Below, one piece after another: positions 16,936 through 26,120 of a DNA stretch of 64,000 nucleotides. Both the position numbers and the translations under genes were made by a program. Source of the DNA: Clostridia bacterium (lineage in GTDB: Bacteria; Bacillota; Clostridia; Christensenellales; Borkfalkiaceae); NCBI GenBank assembly GCA_017621155.1, contig JAGATP010000044.1, positions 1-64,000 on the forward strand. Reading direction: 5' to 3'. Positions within the stretch are counted from its first letter, which is position 1; the number at the start of each line of letters is the position of its first letter. The notes beneath the pieces were generated by a model. The model did no database searches. It was given only the letters and a program-made list of their open reading frames with translations, and had not been told where the DNA came from.

Positions 16936-18309
16936 ATGGATACCTTTCTGGACGTGTTCGATTTATTCCGTTTCATGGGTGGGACGTTAATCGCCGACTT
17001 TATTTTCACGCTCGGCGTCTCCCGCAGAAACAAATTCTGGTTGAGGGCATTTCTCGGACTCATCGTCGGACTCTTTTTGTCGCTCGGCTATCTGTTGATC
17101 GCGGCTTACTATGAAAATGGCGGCAATTTTTACGTATTCGGTATCGTAGGGGCGATCTGGTGGGCGCTCATGTCCTTTTCGGGGATCCTCTATTTGCTGT
17201 TTTGCTTCAAAATCGGGCCTTGCGGGGCGCTCTATCGCGCCCTTTTCGGCTCGCTGACGCAACATATCTGCACGATCATTCTCCGCTATTGGTTTGTGCG
17301 GACGATCTTCCCCGATTTTCCTCAAACGCATACGATGGCCTATTTGCTCCTCACGGTCGCCGTCTATGTGCTCATTTATATTCCGACGTATTTCCTTTCG
17401 ACAAGATTTATCAACAGCGGCAAATCCCTTCCGATTGAGGAATCGAAAAAGAATTTCGTTTTATATACGGCAACGATGGTGATATTATCCATCGTCAGCA
17501 GCCTTGTAGGCGGCGTCATGGATTGGGTTTTGAATGATTTGCACCTGTATCCCGAACTTGCACGAGAGGGGATTTTGTTCCGTTATTTCTGTATCGGCGT
17601 CTCGTTTTTGTACTGCATCGCCTTTTTGATCTTCGGAATACAGTCTCGCATGGTGGACAGTTTGCGGCGCGAAAACGCCTTTATCATGAGTATTACGGAA
17701 GAGAAGGGGAGACAGTACGAAATTTCGAGGCAAAACATCGAAATCATCAATCGAAAATGTCATGACTTAAAACAGCAGATACGGGCGCTCAGATATGCTT
17801 CCGAAGAAGAGCGGGAGAAACTGTTTGAAGAGACGAACAAGGCGATCATGATCTATGACTGCGGGTTTCACACCGATAACGAAGCGTTGAACGTCCTCCT
17901 CACGGAGAAGAATCTGTATTGTATCGATCGGAAGATACGGCTTTCCTGCACGATACACACGGAAGGCATTGAAAAGCTGAACGTGATCGATTTGTATACC
18001 ATGCTCGGAAATGCGATCGACAACGCCATCGAAAGCGTGCAGAAACATTCCAATCCCGACAAAAAGACCATCAGCCTGACCATTGAGCAGAGCGGCGGAC
18101 TGCTCTGTTTTCAGATCGATAACTATTACGAAGGGGTGATCAATTTAAAGAACGGACTGCCGGAAACGAGCAAGGAAGACAAGGAAAATCACGGAATCGG
18201 AATCAAGAGCATCAAGCTGATTGCGGAAAAATACGGCGGAACGATACAAATCAAAGCGGGGGAAGAGGTGTTCAGTTTAAGAATCATTATTCCCATAACG
18301 AAGGGTTAG
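16936..18309 (+). CDS. AgrC-like GHKL sensor histidine kinase (pair A)
   Basis: A 457-residue kinase. Roughly six or seven membrane helices (residues 1-230) form the sensor part; there is no extracellular domain, as in AgrC/NatK-type kinases. A coiled linker leads to the phospho-acceptor region NRKCHDLKQQIRAL (His about 276), then the N-box GNAIDNAIES and the G-box HGIGIKSIKLIAEKYGG. No AgrB/AgrD peptide genes are nearby, so the ligand may be a sugar, a lipoprotein or a membrane state rather than an autoinducer. It pairs with the upstream LytTR regulator. Confidence 0.9.
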   Translation: MDTFLDVFDLFRFMGGTLIADFIFTLGVSRRNKFWLRAFLGLIVGLFLSLGYLLIAAYYENGGNFYVFGIVGAIWWALMSFSGILYLLFCFKIGPCGALYRALFGSLTQHICTIILRYWFVRTIFPDFPQTHTMAYLLLTVAVYVLIYIPTYFLSTRFINSGKSLPIEESKKNFVLYTATMVILSIVSSLVGGVMDWVLNDLHLYPELAREGILFRYFCIGVSFLYCIAFLIFGIQSRMVDSLRRENAFIMSITEEKGRQYEISRQNIEIINRKCHDLKQQIRALRYASEEEREKLFEETNKAIMIYDCGFHTDNEALNVLLTEKNLYCIDRKIRLSCTIHTEGIEKLNVIDLYTMLGNAIDNAIESVQKHSNPDKKTISLTIEQSGGLLCFQIDNYYEGVINLKNGLPETSKEDKENHGIGIKSIKLIAEKYGGTIQIKAGEEVFSLRIIIPITKG

Positions 18310-18374
18310 AAAAACAGGCGTTTATGCCTGTTTTTTTCCGTTCGTGCCTCCCTCTTGCGAGGGAGCGTTTTTTT
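18310..18374 (+). terminator. Tandem intrinsic terminators after kinase A
   Basis: First: AAAAACAGGC / GCCTGTTTTT (18310-18335) with more T's. Second: CTCCCTC-TTGC-GAGGGAG (18348-18365) followed by CGTTTTTTT. The second hairpin also overlaps a candidate promoter for the rhamnoside operon (TTGCGA 18355-18360, 18 bp, TATGAT 18379-18384), so it might double as an operator. Confidence 0.85.
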
Positions 18375-18409
18375 GTAGTATGATAAAGAAAAAACGGAGT
18401 GATAGCATC

Positions 18410-20056
18410 ATGAATCATACAGGGAAAGAACGGAAAGATTTGTTTTCAACGCCTTTATTTCGGTCTCGGGTGAAATCTGCAAACGTCAAACTGCCCGAAA
18501 TCGTTTTCGGGTATCTCATCGGCCCGTTTGGTGCAATGCTTGCGGGCGGTATCTTCTCGAGTTTCCTCAATAAGTATTGGACGGAAGTTCTGTTTGCAGG
18601 ACAGTTGACGCCTGCCGTCAATACCTTTTTGACCTTACTGCCTCTCCTTTCGGCAATCCTGATTGTCGTCGGCAATCTCGTCGCGGGTCAGGTCATCGAG
18701 CGGACAAAGAGCAAAGCGGGGAAAGCAAGACCGTGGATTTTTCTTTCGGCGATCACCGTCGCTGTAACCAGCGTACTTTTATTTGTCTGCCCTTCCGAAG
18801 ATCCTGTCGTTAAGATGGTCATGACGGGGATCTCTTATAATCTCTACTATGCGATTGCTTCGCCGCTCTACAACACGGCGAACAGCACGATGATTCCCGT
18901 CTCTACCCGCAGCGGAAAGCAGAGGAGTCTCCTCGCGTCCGCGAGCAATATGGCGGGGCTTGCGGTTATGGGCGTAGGTTCCATGGTATTTCCGACGCTC
19001 CTCGGCTTGCTCGTCACGGAGACAACGCCCATTCGTACGGCACAGAACTATTGGTTCATGTTGTTTGCGATCGTCGCCCTCATCACCTTTGTCGGCGCAC
19101 TTCTGCAATACTACTTTACGCGCGAGAGAGTGACTGAGGAGAGCATGAATCACTCTGCTCCCAAGAAGCTTCCCGTCATGCGGCAGCTCAAAGCGGTCAC
19201 GACGGATAAATTTTGGTGGATTATCATCGCCTTCTATCTGCTCTATCAGATCAGCGGCGCAATCAAAAACCTCTCCATGACCTATTTTACGGCGCAGATC
19301 GTGGATAACTCTTTCTGGGGCGCTTCTCTCGACGCAAATACCGCAGCGGGCATGACGCAGAGCCTGCTCGGTATTCTCGGTGCGATTCCCATGGCTGTCG
19401 CAGGCATTTTCATTTGGCCGATTTCGAACAAAATCGGCAAACAGAAGCTCGTAATTGCTGGCATGATGATCGGCGCTGCGGGAGGCGTCATCGCGGGAAT
19501 TTGGGCGGATAACGTCGTTATGGTTGCCATCGGCGTGGCGCTTAAGTGCCTCGGCAGCGCACCTGCGGGTTATTTGATTCTTGCGATGATTTCCGATTCC
19601 CTTGACCATATCGAGGCAAAGCACGGCTTCCGCTGCGACGGCTTTACCATGTCCATTTATAGCTCCATCATGGTCGCTTCTGCGCCCATTGGGCAGGCAA
19701 TCTTCAACGGCATCACGCAGTCGGGCACTAATTTGACGGGCATTACCGTCAGCTATATCTGGATCGAAACGGTCGCCTATGCGCTCTGCGCAGTCGTTCT
19801 CCTGTTTTTCACCGTTGAAAAGTTTCTGAAAAAAGATCAGGAGACCATTCTCAATCGTCAGAAGGCAGAAGCGGAAGCGAACGGCGAAGAGTGGATCGAG
19901 CCGGCAGAGCGTCTGCGCCGCGAGGAAGAGGAAGCCGATCGACTTGCCGAAATCAGCAGAATCGAGGAACTCAAAGCGCGTTGCGAAAAGAAAGGGCTTG
20001 ATTTCGAAGTTGAAGAGGCAAACTATCAGAAAAAACACAATCAGAAGAAAAAATAA
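18410..20056 (+). CDS. GPH-family sugar:cation symporter
   Basis: A 548-residue major-facilitator protein of the glycoside-pentoside-hexuronide type, with about 12 helices. Landmarks are EIVFGYLIGPFGAMLAGGIFSSFLNKYWTEV near the start, ERTKSKAGKARPWIF after helix 2, the ISYNLYYAIASPLYNTANSTMIPVSTR region, and a central KFWWIIIAFYLLYQISGAIKN. The ATG at 18410 follows ACGGAG. An unusual charged C-terminal tail of about 80 residues (ETILNRQKAEAEANG onward, likely a coiled coil) extends into the cytosol. It is the first gene of the GH78-GH3-RhaD operon, so it probably imports rhamnose-containing oligosaccharides. Confidence 0.9.
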   Translation: MNHTGKERKDLFSTPLFRSRVKSANVKLPEIVFGYLIGPFGAMLAGGIFSSFLNKYWTEVLFAGQLTPAVNTFLTLLPLLSAILIVVGNLVAGQVIERTKSKAGKARPWIFLSAITVAVTSVLLFVCPSEDPVVKMVMTGISYNLYYAIASPLYNTANSTMIPVSTRSGKQRSLLASASNMAGLAVMGVGSMVFPTLLGLLVTETTPIRTAQNYWFMLFAIVALITFVGALLQYYFTRERVTEESMNHSAPKKLPVMRQLKAVTTDKFWWIIIAFYLLYQISGAIKNLSMTYFTAQIVDNSFWGASLDANTAAGMTQSLLGILGAIPMAVAGIFIWPISNKIGKQKLVIAGMMIGAAGGVIAGIWADNVVMVAIGVALKCLGSAPAGYLILAMISDSLDHIEAKHGFRCDGFTMSIYSSIMVASAPIGQAIFNGITQSGTNLTGITVSYIWIETVAYALCAVVLLFFTVEKFLKKDQETILNRQKAEAEANGEEWIEPAERLRREEEEADRLAEISRIEELKARCEKKGLDFEVEEANYQKKHNQKKK

Positions 20057-20074
20057 AAGCCTCAGAGGGAAATT

Positions 20075-22621
20075 ATGTTAAAAATCGGGAAATTGACAGT
20101 TGACGGTTTGGAAGATGGCCTTGTGACCGACAACTTAAATCCCCGCGTCAGCTTTTCCTTGGAAAGCGACAGACGGGGTACGCGGCTGGAGCGAGCTGTT
20201 ATCGAGATCGGAAACAAAACGATAGAGACAAAATCTCAGCTTTATATTCCCCTTGATTTGCAATTGAAACCCTTTGAAACGTACGCCGTCCGCGTGACGG
20301 CTTACGACGATAGGGGAGAGAGCTGCACAAAGACGGTCAAATTCGAGACGGGAAGATTGGATACGCCTTGGAAAGCGAAATGGATCACCGATACCGCGTA
20401 CCGCTTTATTCAAAAAAAGACTTCGCCCCGCCCGATGGCCTTCCGAAAGGACTTTGCAATCGGGAAAGAAATCAAATCGGCGAAAGTCTACGCAACGGCG
20501 ATCGGTATTTATCGTATGCAGCTCAACGGCAAGAAAATCGGCAAGGATTTCTTCGCTCCCGGTTTTACCTCCTATGAGAACAATCTGCAATATCAAGTCT
20601 ACGACGTTGCGGAAATGCTCGGCAAAGAGAACGTCCTTACGGCGACGGTTGCGGGTGGTTGGGCAGTCGGCGCATTCGGCTTCCAACGCAAAAACAAAAT
20701 CACGGCGCCTCGTCAGGCATTTCTCTGCGAGCTTCGCATTCAATATGCCGACGGCACGGAGGAGATTATCGCCACAGACCCTTCCTGGCAGGTAAGTACG
20801 CAGAGTCCCTATTCGTTTGCCGAATTTTACGACGGCGAAATCTTTGATGCGCGTTTGGAAATCGATGAGATTCCCTGGAAATCGGCAGGACTTGAAAGAG
20901 TAAAAATTAAGCCTAAAATGATGGCGCAGTACGGTGCACCTGTGCGGGAGCAGGAGCATTTCGCTCCGATTTCGACGACCATCCGCGAGGATGGGGAAAT
21001 CATCTACGATTTCGGACAGAATCTGGCAGGGGGCGTGAAGTTCACCGTGAAGGGACGGGCAGGGCAGATTCTCACCATCCGTCACGCCGAAATTCTGGAG
21101 CAGGACGGCTCGCTCTGTACGCGCCTCTTGCGGACGGCGAAGGCACAGGTGATCTATGTTTGCCGCAACGGCGAGCAGACCTATCTCCCGCAGTTCACTT
21201 ATATGGGCTTTCGCTATGCGGGCGTCAAGGGGATAAGCCCAAAGGACATTCGGGTGGAAGCTGTCGCGCTCTATTCGGATATGAGAAGAGTCGGCGATTT
21301 CAAATGCTCAAACGAGCTTGTAAACAAGTTTCATTCCAATTCCGTCTGGGGTGCAAAGTCCAACTTCGTGGATATTCCCACGGACTGTCCTCAGCGCGAC
21401 GAACGCATGGGCTGGACGGGCGACATCGCCGTATTCTCTCCCGTGGCGGCATATAATTTCGATACCTCCCGCTTCTTCAAAAAGTGGCTCAAAGACGTCG
21501 CGGCGGAGCAAGGGCGCGGAGGAGGCATTCCGACGACCGTTCCCCGCCAAGGCTTTACCTTCCCTGCGACGATGGCAAGAATGGCTGTCGATACTTGGGG
21601 CGATGCGTGTATTCTCGTCCCGTGGGCAGAATATAGGGCGCGCGGCGATCAAAACGTGCTCGCTGAAAATTATCAAACGATGAAAGCCTACGTTGAGGCT
21701 TGCGTGTTCTGGGCGAGGCTTTTGAGCGTCGGCAAGAACAGATACATTTGGGGCGGCTTGAAGATCCTTCATTTTGGCGATTGGGTTGCACCGGGAATCG
21801 GATATAAGGGCTGGCTCAGCCGTTTTCCTTGGACGGCGACCGCTTCCCTTGCGAATACAAGCGGGAAACTTGCGGAGATCGCACACATTCTCGGTAAGAA
21901 GGAGGACGCAGAGAAGTACCGTAAGCTCTGTAAGAAAGTGTGCGGTGCGTACGTTTGGAAATTCACGGACGGAAACGGAAAGTTGAAAAACGAATTTCAG
22001 ACGGCATACGTTTTGCCGCTCGCGTTCCACATGTTCGGCGACGAGAAGCAGCGCAAAGAGGCGGTAGAAAACCTCGTTCGTCTCGTCAGGAACGCAAATT
22101 ACTGTGTAGGGACGGGTTTCCCCGGAACGCCGCACGTTCTCTTTGCGCTTGCCGACAACGGAAAAGCGGAAGAGGCTTATCAAATGCTTCTCAATACCGA
22201 GTGCCCTTCTTGGCTCTACGAGGTCAAGATGGGGGCAACGACGATCTGGGAGCGATGGGATGCCGTGAAAGAGAACGGAATCGCCGATCTTGATGCGGGA
22301 GATATGATTTCCTTCAACCACTATGCGAGCGGCGCTGCGGCAGACTTCTTATATCGCCGCGTTGCGGGCATCGAGGCGATCGAGGCAGGGTATCGTTCTT
22401 TCAGACTGCAACCCGTTCTCGGCGGCGGGCTTTCCTACGCAAAGGCAAGCGTTAATTCCCCTTACGGAATAATTTCGAGCGCTTGGAAGATCGCAGAAGG
22501 ACAGTTCAAAATTAATTTCACCGTTCCCGTGGTAACAAGCTGTACGATGATAGCGCCTTCAGGGCATACGGAGACGTTTTCAAACGGGAGCTATGAGTAC
22601 ACAGAAGCATATGGAGAATAA
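20075..22621 (+). CDS. GH78 alpha-L-rhamnosidase
   Basis: An 848-residue enzyme releasing terminal L-rhamnose from glycosides. Architecture fits GH78: N-terminal beta-sandwich modules (LENPRV-type opening here read as LNPRVSFSLESD, then WKAKWITD), an (alpha/alpha)6 barrel, and a C-terminal beta domain (EAGYRSFRLQPVLGGGLSYAKAS). The conserved catalytic segment is IPTDCPQRDERMGWTGDIAVF (acidic residues intact). There is no signal peptide, so it is cytosolic and acts on imported material. It starts 18 bp after the symporter and ends 3 bp before a GH3 gene. Confidence 0.93.
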   Translation: MLKIGKLTVDGLEDGLVTDNLNPRVSFSLESDRRGTRLERAVIEIGNKTIETKSQLYIPLDLQLKPFETYAVRVTAYDDRGESCTKTVKFETGRLDTPWKAKWITDTAYRFIQKKTSPRPMAFRKDFAIGKEIKSAKVYATAIGIYRMQLNGKKIGKDFFAPGFTSYENNLQYQVYDVAEMLGKENVLTATVAGGWAVGAFGFQRKNKITAPRQAFLCELRIQYADGTEEIIATDPSWQVSTQSPYSFAEFYDGEIFDARLEIDEIPWKSAGLERVKIKPKMMAQYGAPVREQEHFAPISTTIREDGEIIYDFGQNLAGGVKFTVKGRAGQILTIRHAEILEQDGSLCTRLLRTAKAQVIYVCRNGEQTYLPQFTYMGFRYAGVKGISPKDIRVEAVALYSDMRRVGDFKCSNELVNKFHSNSVWGAKSNFVDIPTDCPQRDERMGWTGDIAVFSPVAAYNFDTSRFFKKWLKDVAAEQGRGGGIPTTVPRQGFTFPATMARMAVDTWGDACILVPWAEYRARGDQNVLAENYQTMKAYVEACVFWARLLSVGKNRYIWGGLKILHFGDWVAPGIGYKGWLSRFPWTATASLANTSGKLAEIAHILGKKEDAEKYRKLCKKVCGAYVWKFTDGNGKLKNEFQTAYVLPLAFHMFGDEKQRKEAVENLVRLVRNANYCVGTGFPGTPHVLFALADNGKAEEAYQMLLNTECPSWLYEVKMGATTIWERWDAVKENGIADLDAGDMISFNHYASGAAADFLYRRVAGIEAIEAGYRSFRLQPVLGGGLSYAKASVNSPYGIISSAWKIAEGQFKINFTVPVVTSCTMIAPSGHTETFSNGSYEYTEAYGE

Positions 22622-22624
22622 AGC

Positions 22625-25084
22625 ATGGGTGCAATCATGAGGGCGTGTCAAAAATTCTTCGTAGGGATTGTCAACAAACTCGCGCAGGCCTCCGTTCCCG
22701 AAGTCAATGACGGACGCATGAGTTCTTCCGAAGCGAAGGCATTGTGTCGTCGCGCGGCGGCAGAAAGCTGTGTCTTGCTCAAAAACGAGGGCGTTCTGCC
22801 CATTGAAAATGAGAAAGTCGCCGTATTCGGCAGAGGGCAGATCAATTGGTTTTACGTCGGGTACGGCAGCGGCGGAGACGTGAAAGCCCCTTACAGAGTC
22901 AATCTCATGCAGGGGCTTGAAAACGCGAACGCGAAAATCGATGAAAAACTTGCGAAAATATATCGAAATTGGTGCGAAAAGCACCCGCCCTACGACGGTA
23001 TTTGGGGCATGTGGCCGATGTGCTACGACGAAATGCCCGTGACGGATGCACTCGTTGCAGACGCGGCAAGCCGTTCGGACGTTGCGCTTGTCGTCCTCGG
23101 TCGCTCTGCAGGTGAAGACCGAGAAAATAAGTCAGAGCGCGGCAGTTGGTATCTCACGAAACGGGAAGAGCGACTTTTAAAAACCGTGACGACGCATTTT
23201 AAGAAAGTTTGCGTCATTCTCAACTGCGGCGGGATCATGGATATGAGTTGGGTTGAAACATACCGCGTCGGCGCGGTGCTCTACGCTTGGCAGGGCGGGC
23301 AGGAGAGCGGAAACGGCGTCGCCGACGTGCTTCTCGGCAAAGTCAACCCGAGCGGGAAATTGACGGATACGATTGCCCACTTTGCAGATTATCCTTCGGC
23401 GGATTGCTTCGGGAAGAGGAAATTTACCGAATACCGCGAGGACATTTACGTCGGGTATCGCTATTTCGAGACCTTTGCAAAGGACAAGGTTTTGTATCCG
23501 TTCGGCTTCGGCTTAAGCTATACGAAGTTTGAATTGACTTCAACTTTTGCGAGAAATTCGGATCAAATCACCATCGAGACGATCGTCAAGAACGTCGGAG
23601 AGCGGGCGGGACGAGAGGTTGTTCAACTTTACTGCGAGCCGCCGCAGGGCAAGCTCGGAAAGCCCGTGCGCAACCTTGTCGGATACCGTAAAACGAGACT
23701 GCTTCAAGTTGGAGAATCCGAAACGATTGCCATTCGGGTAGACGAATCTGCCCTTGCTTCCTTCGACGATACGGGAAAGGCGGGAAACAAACACTGTTTT
23801 GTCCTCGAAGAGGGCGAGTATCGCTTTTACGGGGGGACAGACGTGCGTTCTGCCGCGTTGGTGGGAAAATTTGTTTTGAACGGCACAAAGGTTGTTACTC
23901 GATGCCAAAGCGCGTGCGGTGCGAAGAATGTTTTTGAAAGAATGGGTATGGGCGGTAAAATGGAGACTGTCTCTGTCGAAACGTCCGATTTGAGAAAAAC
24001 CATCTTAAGCAACCTTCCCAAGCCGATCCCCTATACCGGAAATAAGGGCTATACGCTGAAAGACGTAAAGAGCGGGAAGGTGTCGATGGACGATTTTATC
24101 GCTCAGCTTGACGAAGACGAGCTCGAAGCGCTCACCCGCGGAAGCAATGACGGGATGAATTCACCCCTCGGAGCGCCCGGAAATGCGGCTGTCTTCGGTG
24201 GAACGACAGAGTCTCTGCGCAAGAAAGGCATTCCGATTTTCACGACCAACGACGGGCCGAGCGGCGTCAGACTGCAAGCGCACTCTACCTTGATTCCGAT
24301 CGGCGTCGCGCTTGCGGCGACCTTTGACGAGGAACTCATTCATGATTTGCTCGTCTGCATCGGAAAAGAGGGCAAGGAGCGCAATTCCAACGTCTTGCTT
24401 GCACCGGGAATGAACATTCATCGCAATCCGCTCTGCGGCAGAAACTTTGAATATTTTTCCGAAGATCCCTATCTGACGGGAAAACTCGCGTCGGCGTACG
24501 TCAAAGGGGTACAGGATGGCGGAGTGAGCGCAACGATCAAGCATTTTGCCTGCAACAATCAGGAGACGGGGCGGCTCGTCAACGATTCCCGCGTGAGCGA
24601 AAGAGCGCTTCGGGAAATCTACTTAAAGCCCTTTGAAATTACCGTCAAAGAAGCCAAGCCGCACTTTGTCATGGATTCCTACAACAAGCTCAACGGCGTA
24701 TGGAATTGTTACAATTACGAATTGAATACGGTGATTTTGCGCAATGAATGGGGCTTTGAGGGGTGCGTGATGACCGATTGGTGGATCAAGAGTGACAAAA
24801 GCCGTGACTTCAAAGCCGTTTCCATGCAGGCGTACCGCGTGCGGGCGCAGGTAGATCTCTTTATGCCGGGGAGTGCAAAGTTCGGGCGCGGGAAGGGAAA
24901 AAGCGACGGGACTTTGCTCGCATCCCTCCATTCGGAGGATGGAATTACCCTCGCCGAAATTCAACGGAGCGTTAAAAACGTTCTCAACTATATGCTAAGG
25001 AGCATGAAGATACAAGAATCTACCGACGCCGCTGCGACCGACATGACCAATGCGGAAATAAAAAATACGATAAAGAGGAATTGA
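22625..25084 (+). CDS. Cytosolic GH3 glycosidase with reversed domain order
   Basis: An 819-residue GH3 enzyme, probably a beta-glucosidase. The usual order is inverted: the alpha/beta sandwich comes first (SCVLLKNEGVLPIENEKVAVFGRG), then a Fn3-like domain (LYPFGFGLSYTKFELTS, VVQLYCEP), then the TIM barrel with NDGPSGVR, APGMNIHRNPLCGRNFEYFSEDP, KHFACNNQE and the nucleophile in GCVMTDWWIK (Asp about 718). This order is known from Ruminococcus and Butyrivibrio beta-glucosidases. No signal peptide. In the rhamnoside operon it would remove glucose left after rhamnose release, for example from rutinosides; that pairing is inference. Confidence 0.92.
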   Translation: MGAIMRACQKFFVGIVNKLAQASVPEVNDGRMSSSEAKALCRRAAAESCVLLKNEGVLPIENEKVAVFGRGQINWFYVGYGSGGDVKAPYRVNLMQGLENANAKIDEKLAKIYRNWCEKHPPYDGIWGMWPMCYDEMPVTDALVADAASRSDVALVVLGRSAGEDRENKSERGSWYLTKREERLLKTVTTHFKKVCVILNCGGIMDMSWVETYRVGAVLYAWQGGQESGNGVADVLLGKVNPSGKLTDTIAHFADYPSADCFGKRKFTEYREDIYVGYRYFETFAKDKVLYPFGFGLSYTKFELTSTFARNSDQITIETIVKNVGERAGREVVQLYCEPPQGKLGKPVRNLVGYRKTRLLQVGESETIAIRVDESALASFDDTGKAGNKHCFVLEEGEYRFYGGTDVRSAALVGKFVLNGTKVVTRCQSACGAKNVFERMGMGGKMETVSVETSDLRKTILSNLPKPIPYTGNKGYTLKDVKSGKVSMDDFIAQLDEDELEALTRGSNDGMNSPLGAPGNAAVFGGTTESLRKKGIPIFTTNDGPSGVRLQAHSTLIPIGVALAATFDEELIHDLLVCIGKEGKERNSNVLLAPGMNIHRNPLCGRNFEYFSEDPYLTGKLASAYVKGVQDGGVSATIKHFACNNQETGRLVNDSRVSERALREIYLKPFEITVKEAKPHFVMDSYNKLNGVWNCYNYELNTVILRNEWGFEGCVMTDWWIKSDKSRDFKAVSMQAYRVRAQVDLFMPGSAKFGRGKGKSDGTLLASLHSEDGITLAEIQRSVKNVLNYMLRSMKIQESTDAAATDMTNAEIKNTIKRN

Positions 25085-25091
25085 GCAAGAG

Positions 25092-25928
25092 ATGAAAGAT
25101 ATTTTGAAAGCACCCTTCGTGCAGGAAATGTGTAAGATTACGGCAAATATGTACCGCCTCGGTTGGGACGAGAGGAACGGCGGAAACATCAGCTATATGC
25201 TGGAAGAAAAGGAAGTCGGGGAATATCTCGATTTAAATAACGTAATAAGGTACATACCGCTTATGGGTGTGAACGCGGCGGACTTCGACGTGACGCCGAT
25301 CATCGGCAAACTCTTTCTCGTAACGGGCACGGGTAAGTATTTCAAAAACGTAGAGGGCGATCCCGAAAACAACCTAGGCATCGTGCGCATCGCAAAGGAC
25401 GGAAAGGGCGTAGATCTTTTATGGGGTTTTCAAGACGGCGGCAGACCGACGAGCGAGTTCCCTGCGCATCTCATGAGTCATATGGCAAGACTGAAAGTCG
25501 ATCCCGAGAACAGGGTTATCCTGCATTGCCACCCGACGAACACGCTTGCGATGAACTTCGTGCACGAACTCGATGAAAAGAAGTTCACGCATACCCTTTG
25601 GGAAATGTGCACGGAGTGTATCGTGGTCTTTCCCGACGGTGTGGGAATCCTTCCTTGGATGCTCTGCGGGACGGACGAGATCGGCAGGGCAACCGCGAAG
25701 AAAATGGAAGAATTTCGGCTTGTCGTTTGGGCAATGCACGGCATTTACGGAGCGGGCAAGACGATGGACGAAACGTTCGGACTCATCGAAACGGTGGAAA
25801 AGGCGGCGCAAATTTACATGCTGACTGCGCACCTGCCGAGGGTGAACACCATCAAGGACGAGGAAATGTTACAGCTTGTGAAGCTGTTCGGCGTCAAGTA
25901 CCGAGAAGATTTTCTGAATCTGAATTAA
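25092..25928 (+). CDS. rhaD: Rhamnulose-1-phosphate aldolase
   Basis: A zinc class II aldolase splitting L-rhamnulose 1-phosphate into dihydroxyacetone phosphate and L-lactaldehyde. The 278 residues match E. coli RhaD closely in pattern: GWDERNGGNIS near residue 24, LVTGTGKYFKNV, the zinc ligands in ILHCHPTNTLAM, and TECIVVFPDGVGILPWMLCGTDEIG. It ends the symporter-GH78-GH3 operon. rhaA and rhaB are not in this window, so isomerase and kinase must lie elsewhere or be replaced. Confidence 0.95.
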   Translation: MKDILKAPFVQEMCKITANMYRLGWDERNGGNISYMLEEKEVGEYLDLNNVIRYIPLMGVNAADFDVTPIIGKLFLVTGTGKYFKNVEGDPENNLGIVRIAKDGKGVDLLWGFQDGGRPTSEFPAHLMSHMARLKVDPENRVILHCHPTNTLAMNFVHELDEKKFTHTLWEMCTECIVVFPDGVGILPWMLCGTDEIGRATAKKMEEFRLVVWAMHGIYGAGKTMDETFGLIETVEKAAQIYMLTAHLPRVNTIKDEEMLQLVKLFGVKYREDFLNLN

Positions 25929-25945
25929 GAGACGGTAAAATAGAA

Positions 25946-25977
25946 ATCCACGCTTTTAAAGCGTGGATCAATTTTTT
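25946..25977 (+). terminator. Intrinsic terminator after rhaD
   Basis: An 11-bp perfect stem (ATCCACGCTTT / AAAGCGTGGAT) with a single-base loop, or a slightly shorter stem with a larger loop, followed by CAATTTTTT. Confidence 0.88.
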
Positions 25978-26011
25978 AAAATGGAGAGAATGAGAGGGAA
26001 AGCGGGAATCC

Positions 26012-26043
26012 GTTCATGACATAAAAGTTGCAATTCGTGACAC
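26012..26043 (+). promoter_or_regulatory. Candidate LytTR operator upstream of pair B
   Basis: Two imperfect direct repeats, GTTCATGACAT (26012) and ATTCGTGACAC (26033), start 21 bp apart, the spacing expected for LytTR dimers bound on one DNA face. They end 16 bp before the -35 box. The 12-mer TCCGTTCATGAC at 26009-26020 recurs at 28234-28245 before the lipoprotein/GH3 operon. This fits autoregulation and control of the neighbour. Confidence 0.55.
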
Positions 26044-26059
26044 ATGGCTGTAGATGGGG

Positions 26060-26088
26060 TTGAAAAACTCAAAAGAGTGTGCTATAAT
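26060..26088 (+). promoter_or_regulatory. Promoter of the LytTR/kinase pair B
   Basis: TTGAAA 26060-26065, 17 bp, TATAAT 26083-26088 with TGTGC extended -10, and an AGGAG Shine-Dalgarno before the ATG at 26121. Confidence 0.85.
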
Positions 26089-26120
26089 CGTTTTACCGAA
26101 GAAGAATAGGAGAAAAAATC

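Noticed and set aside
16936..18309. An Agr-type quorum-sensing system
   Set aside because: Kinase and regulator are AgrC/AgrA-like, but no AgrB-like protease or peptide precursor was found near any of the three pairs.
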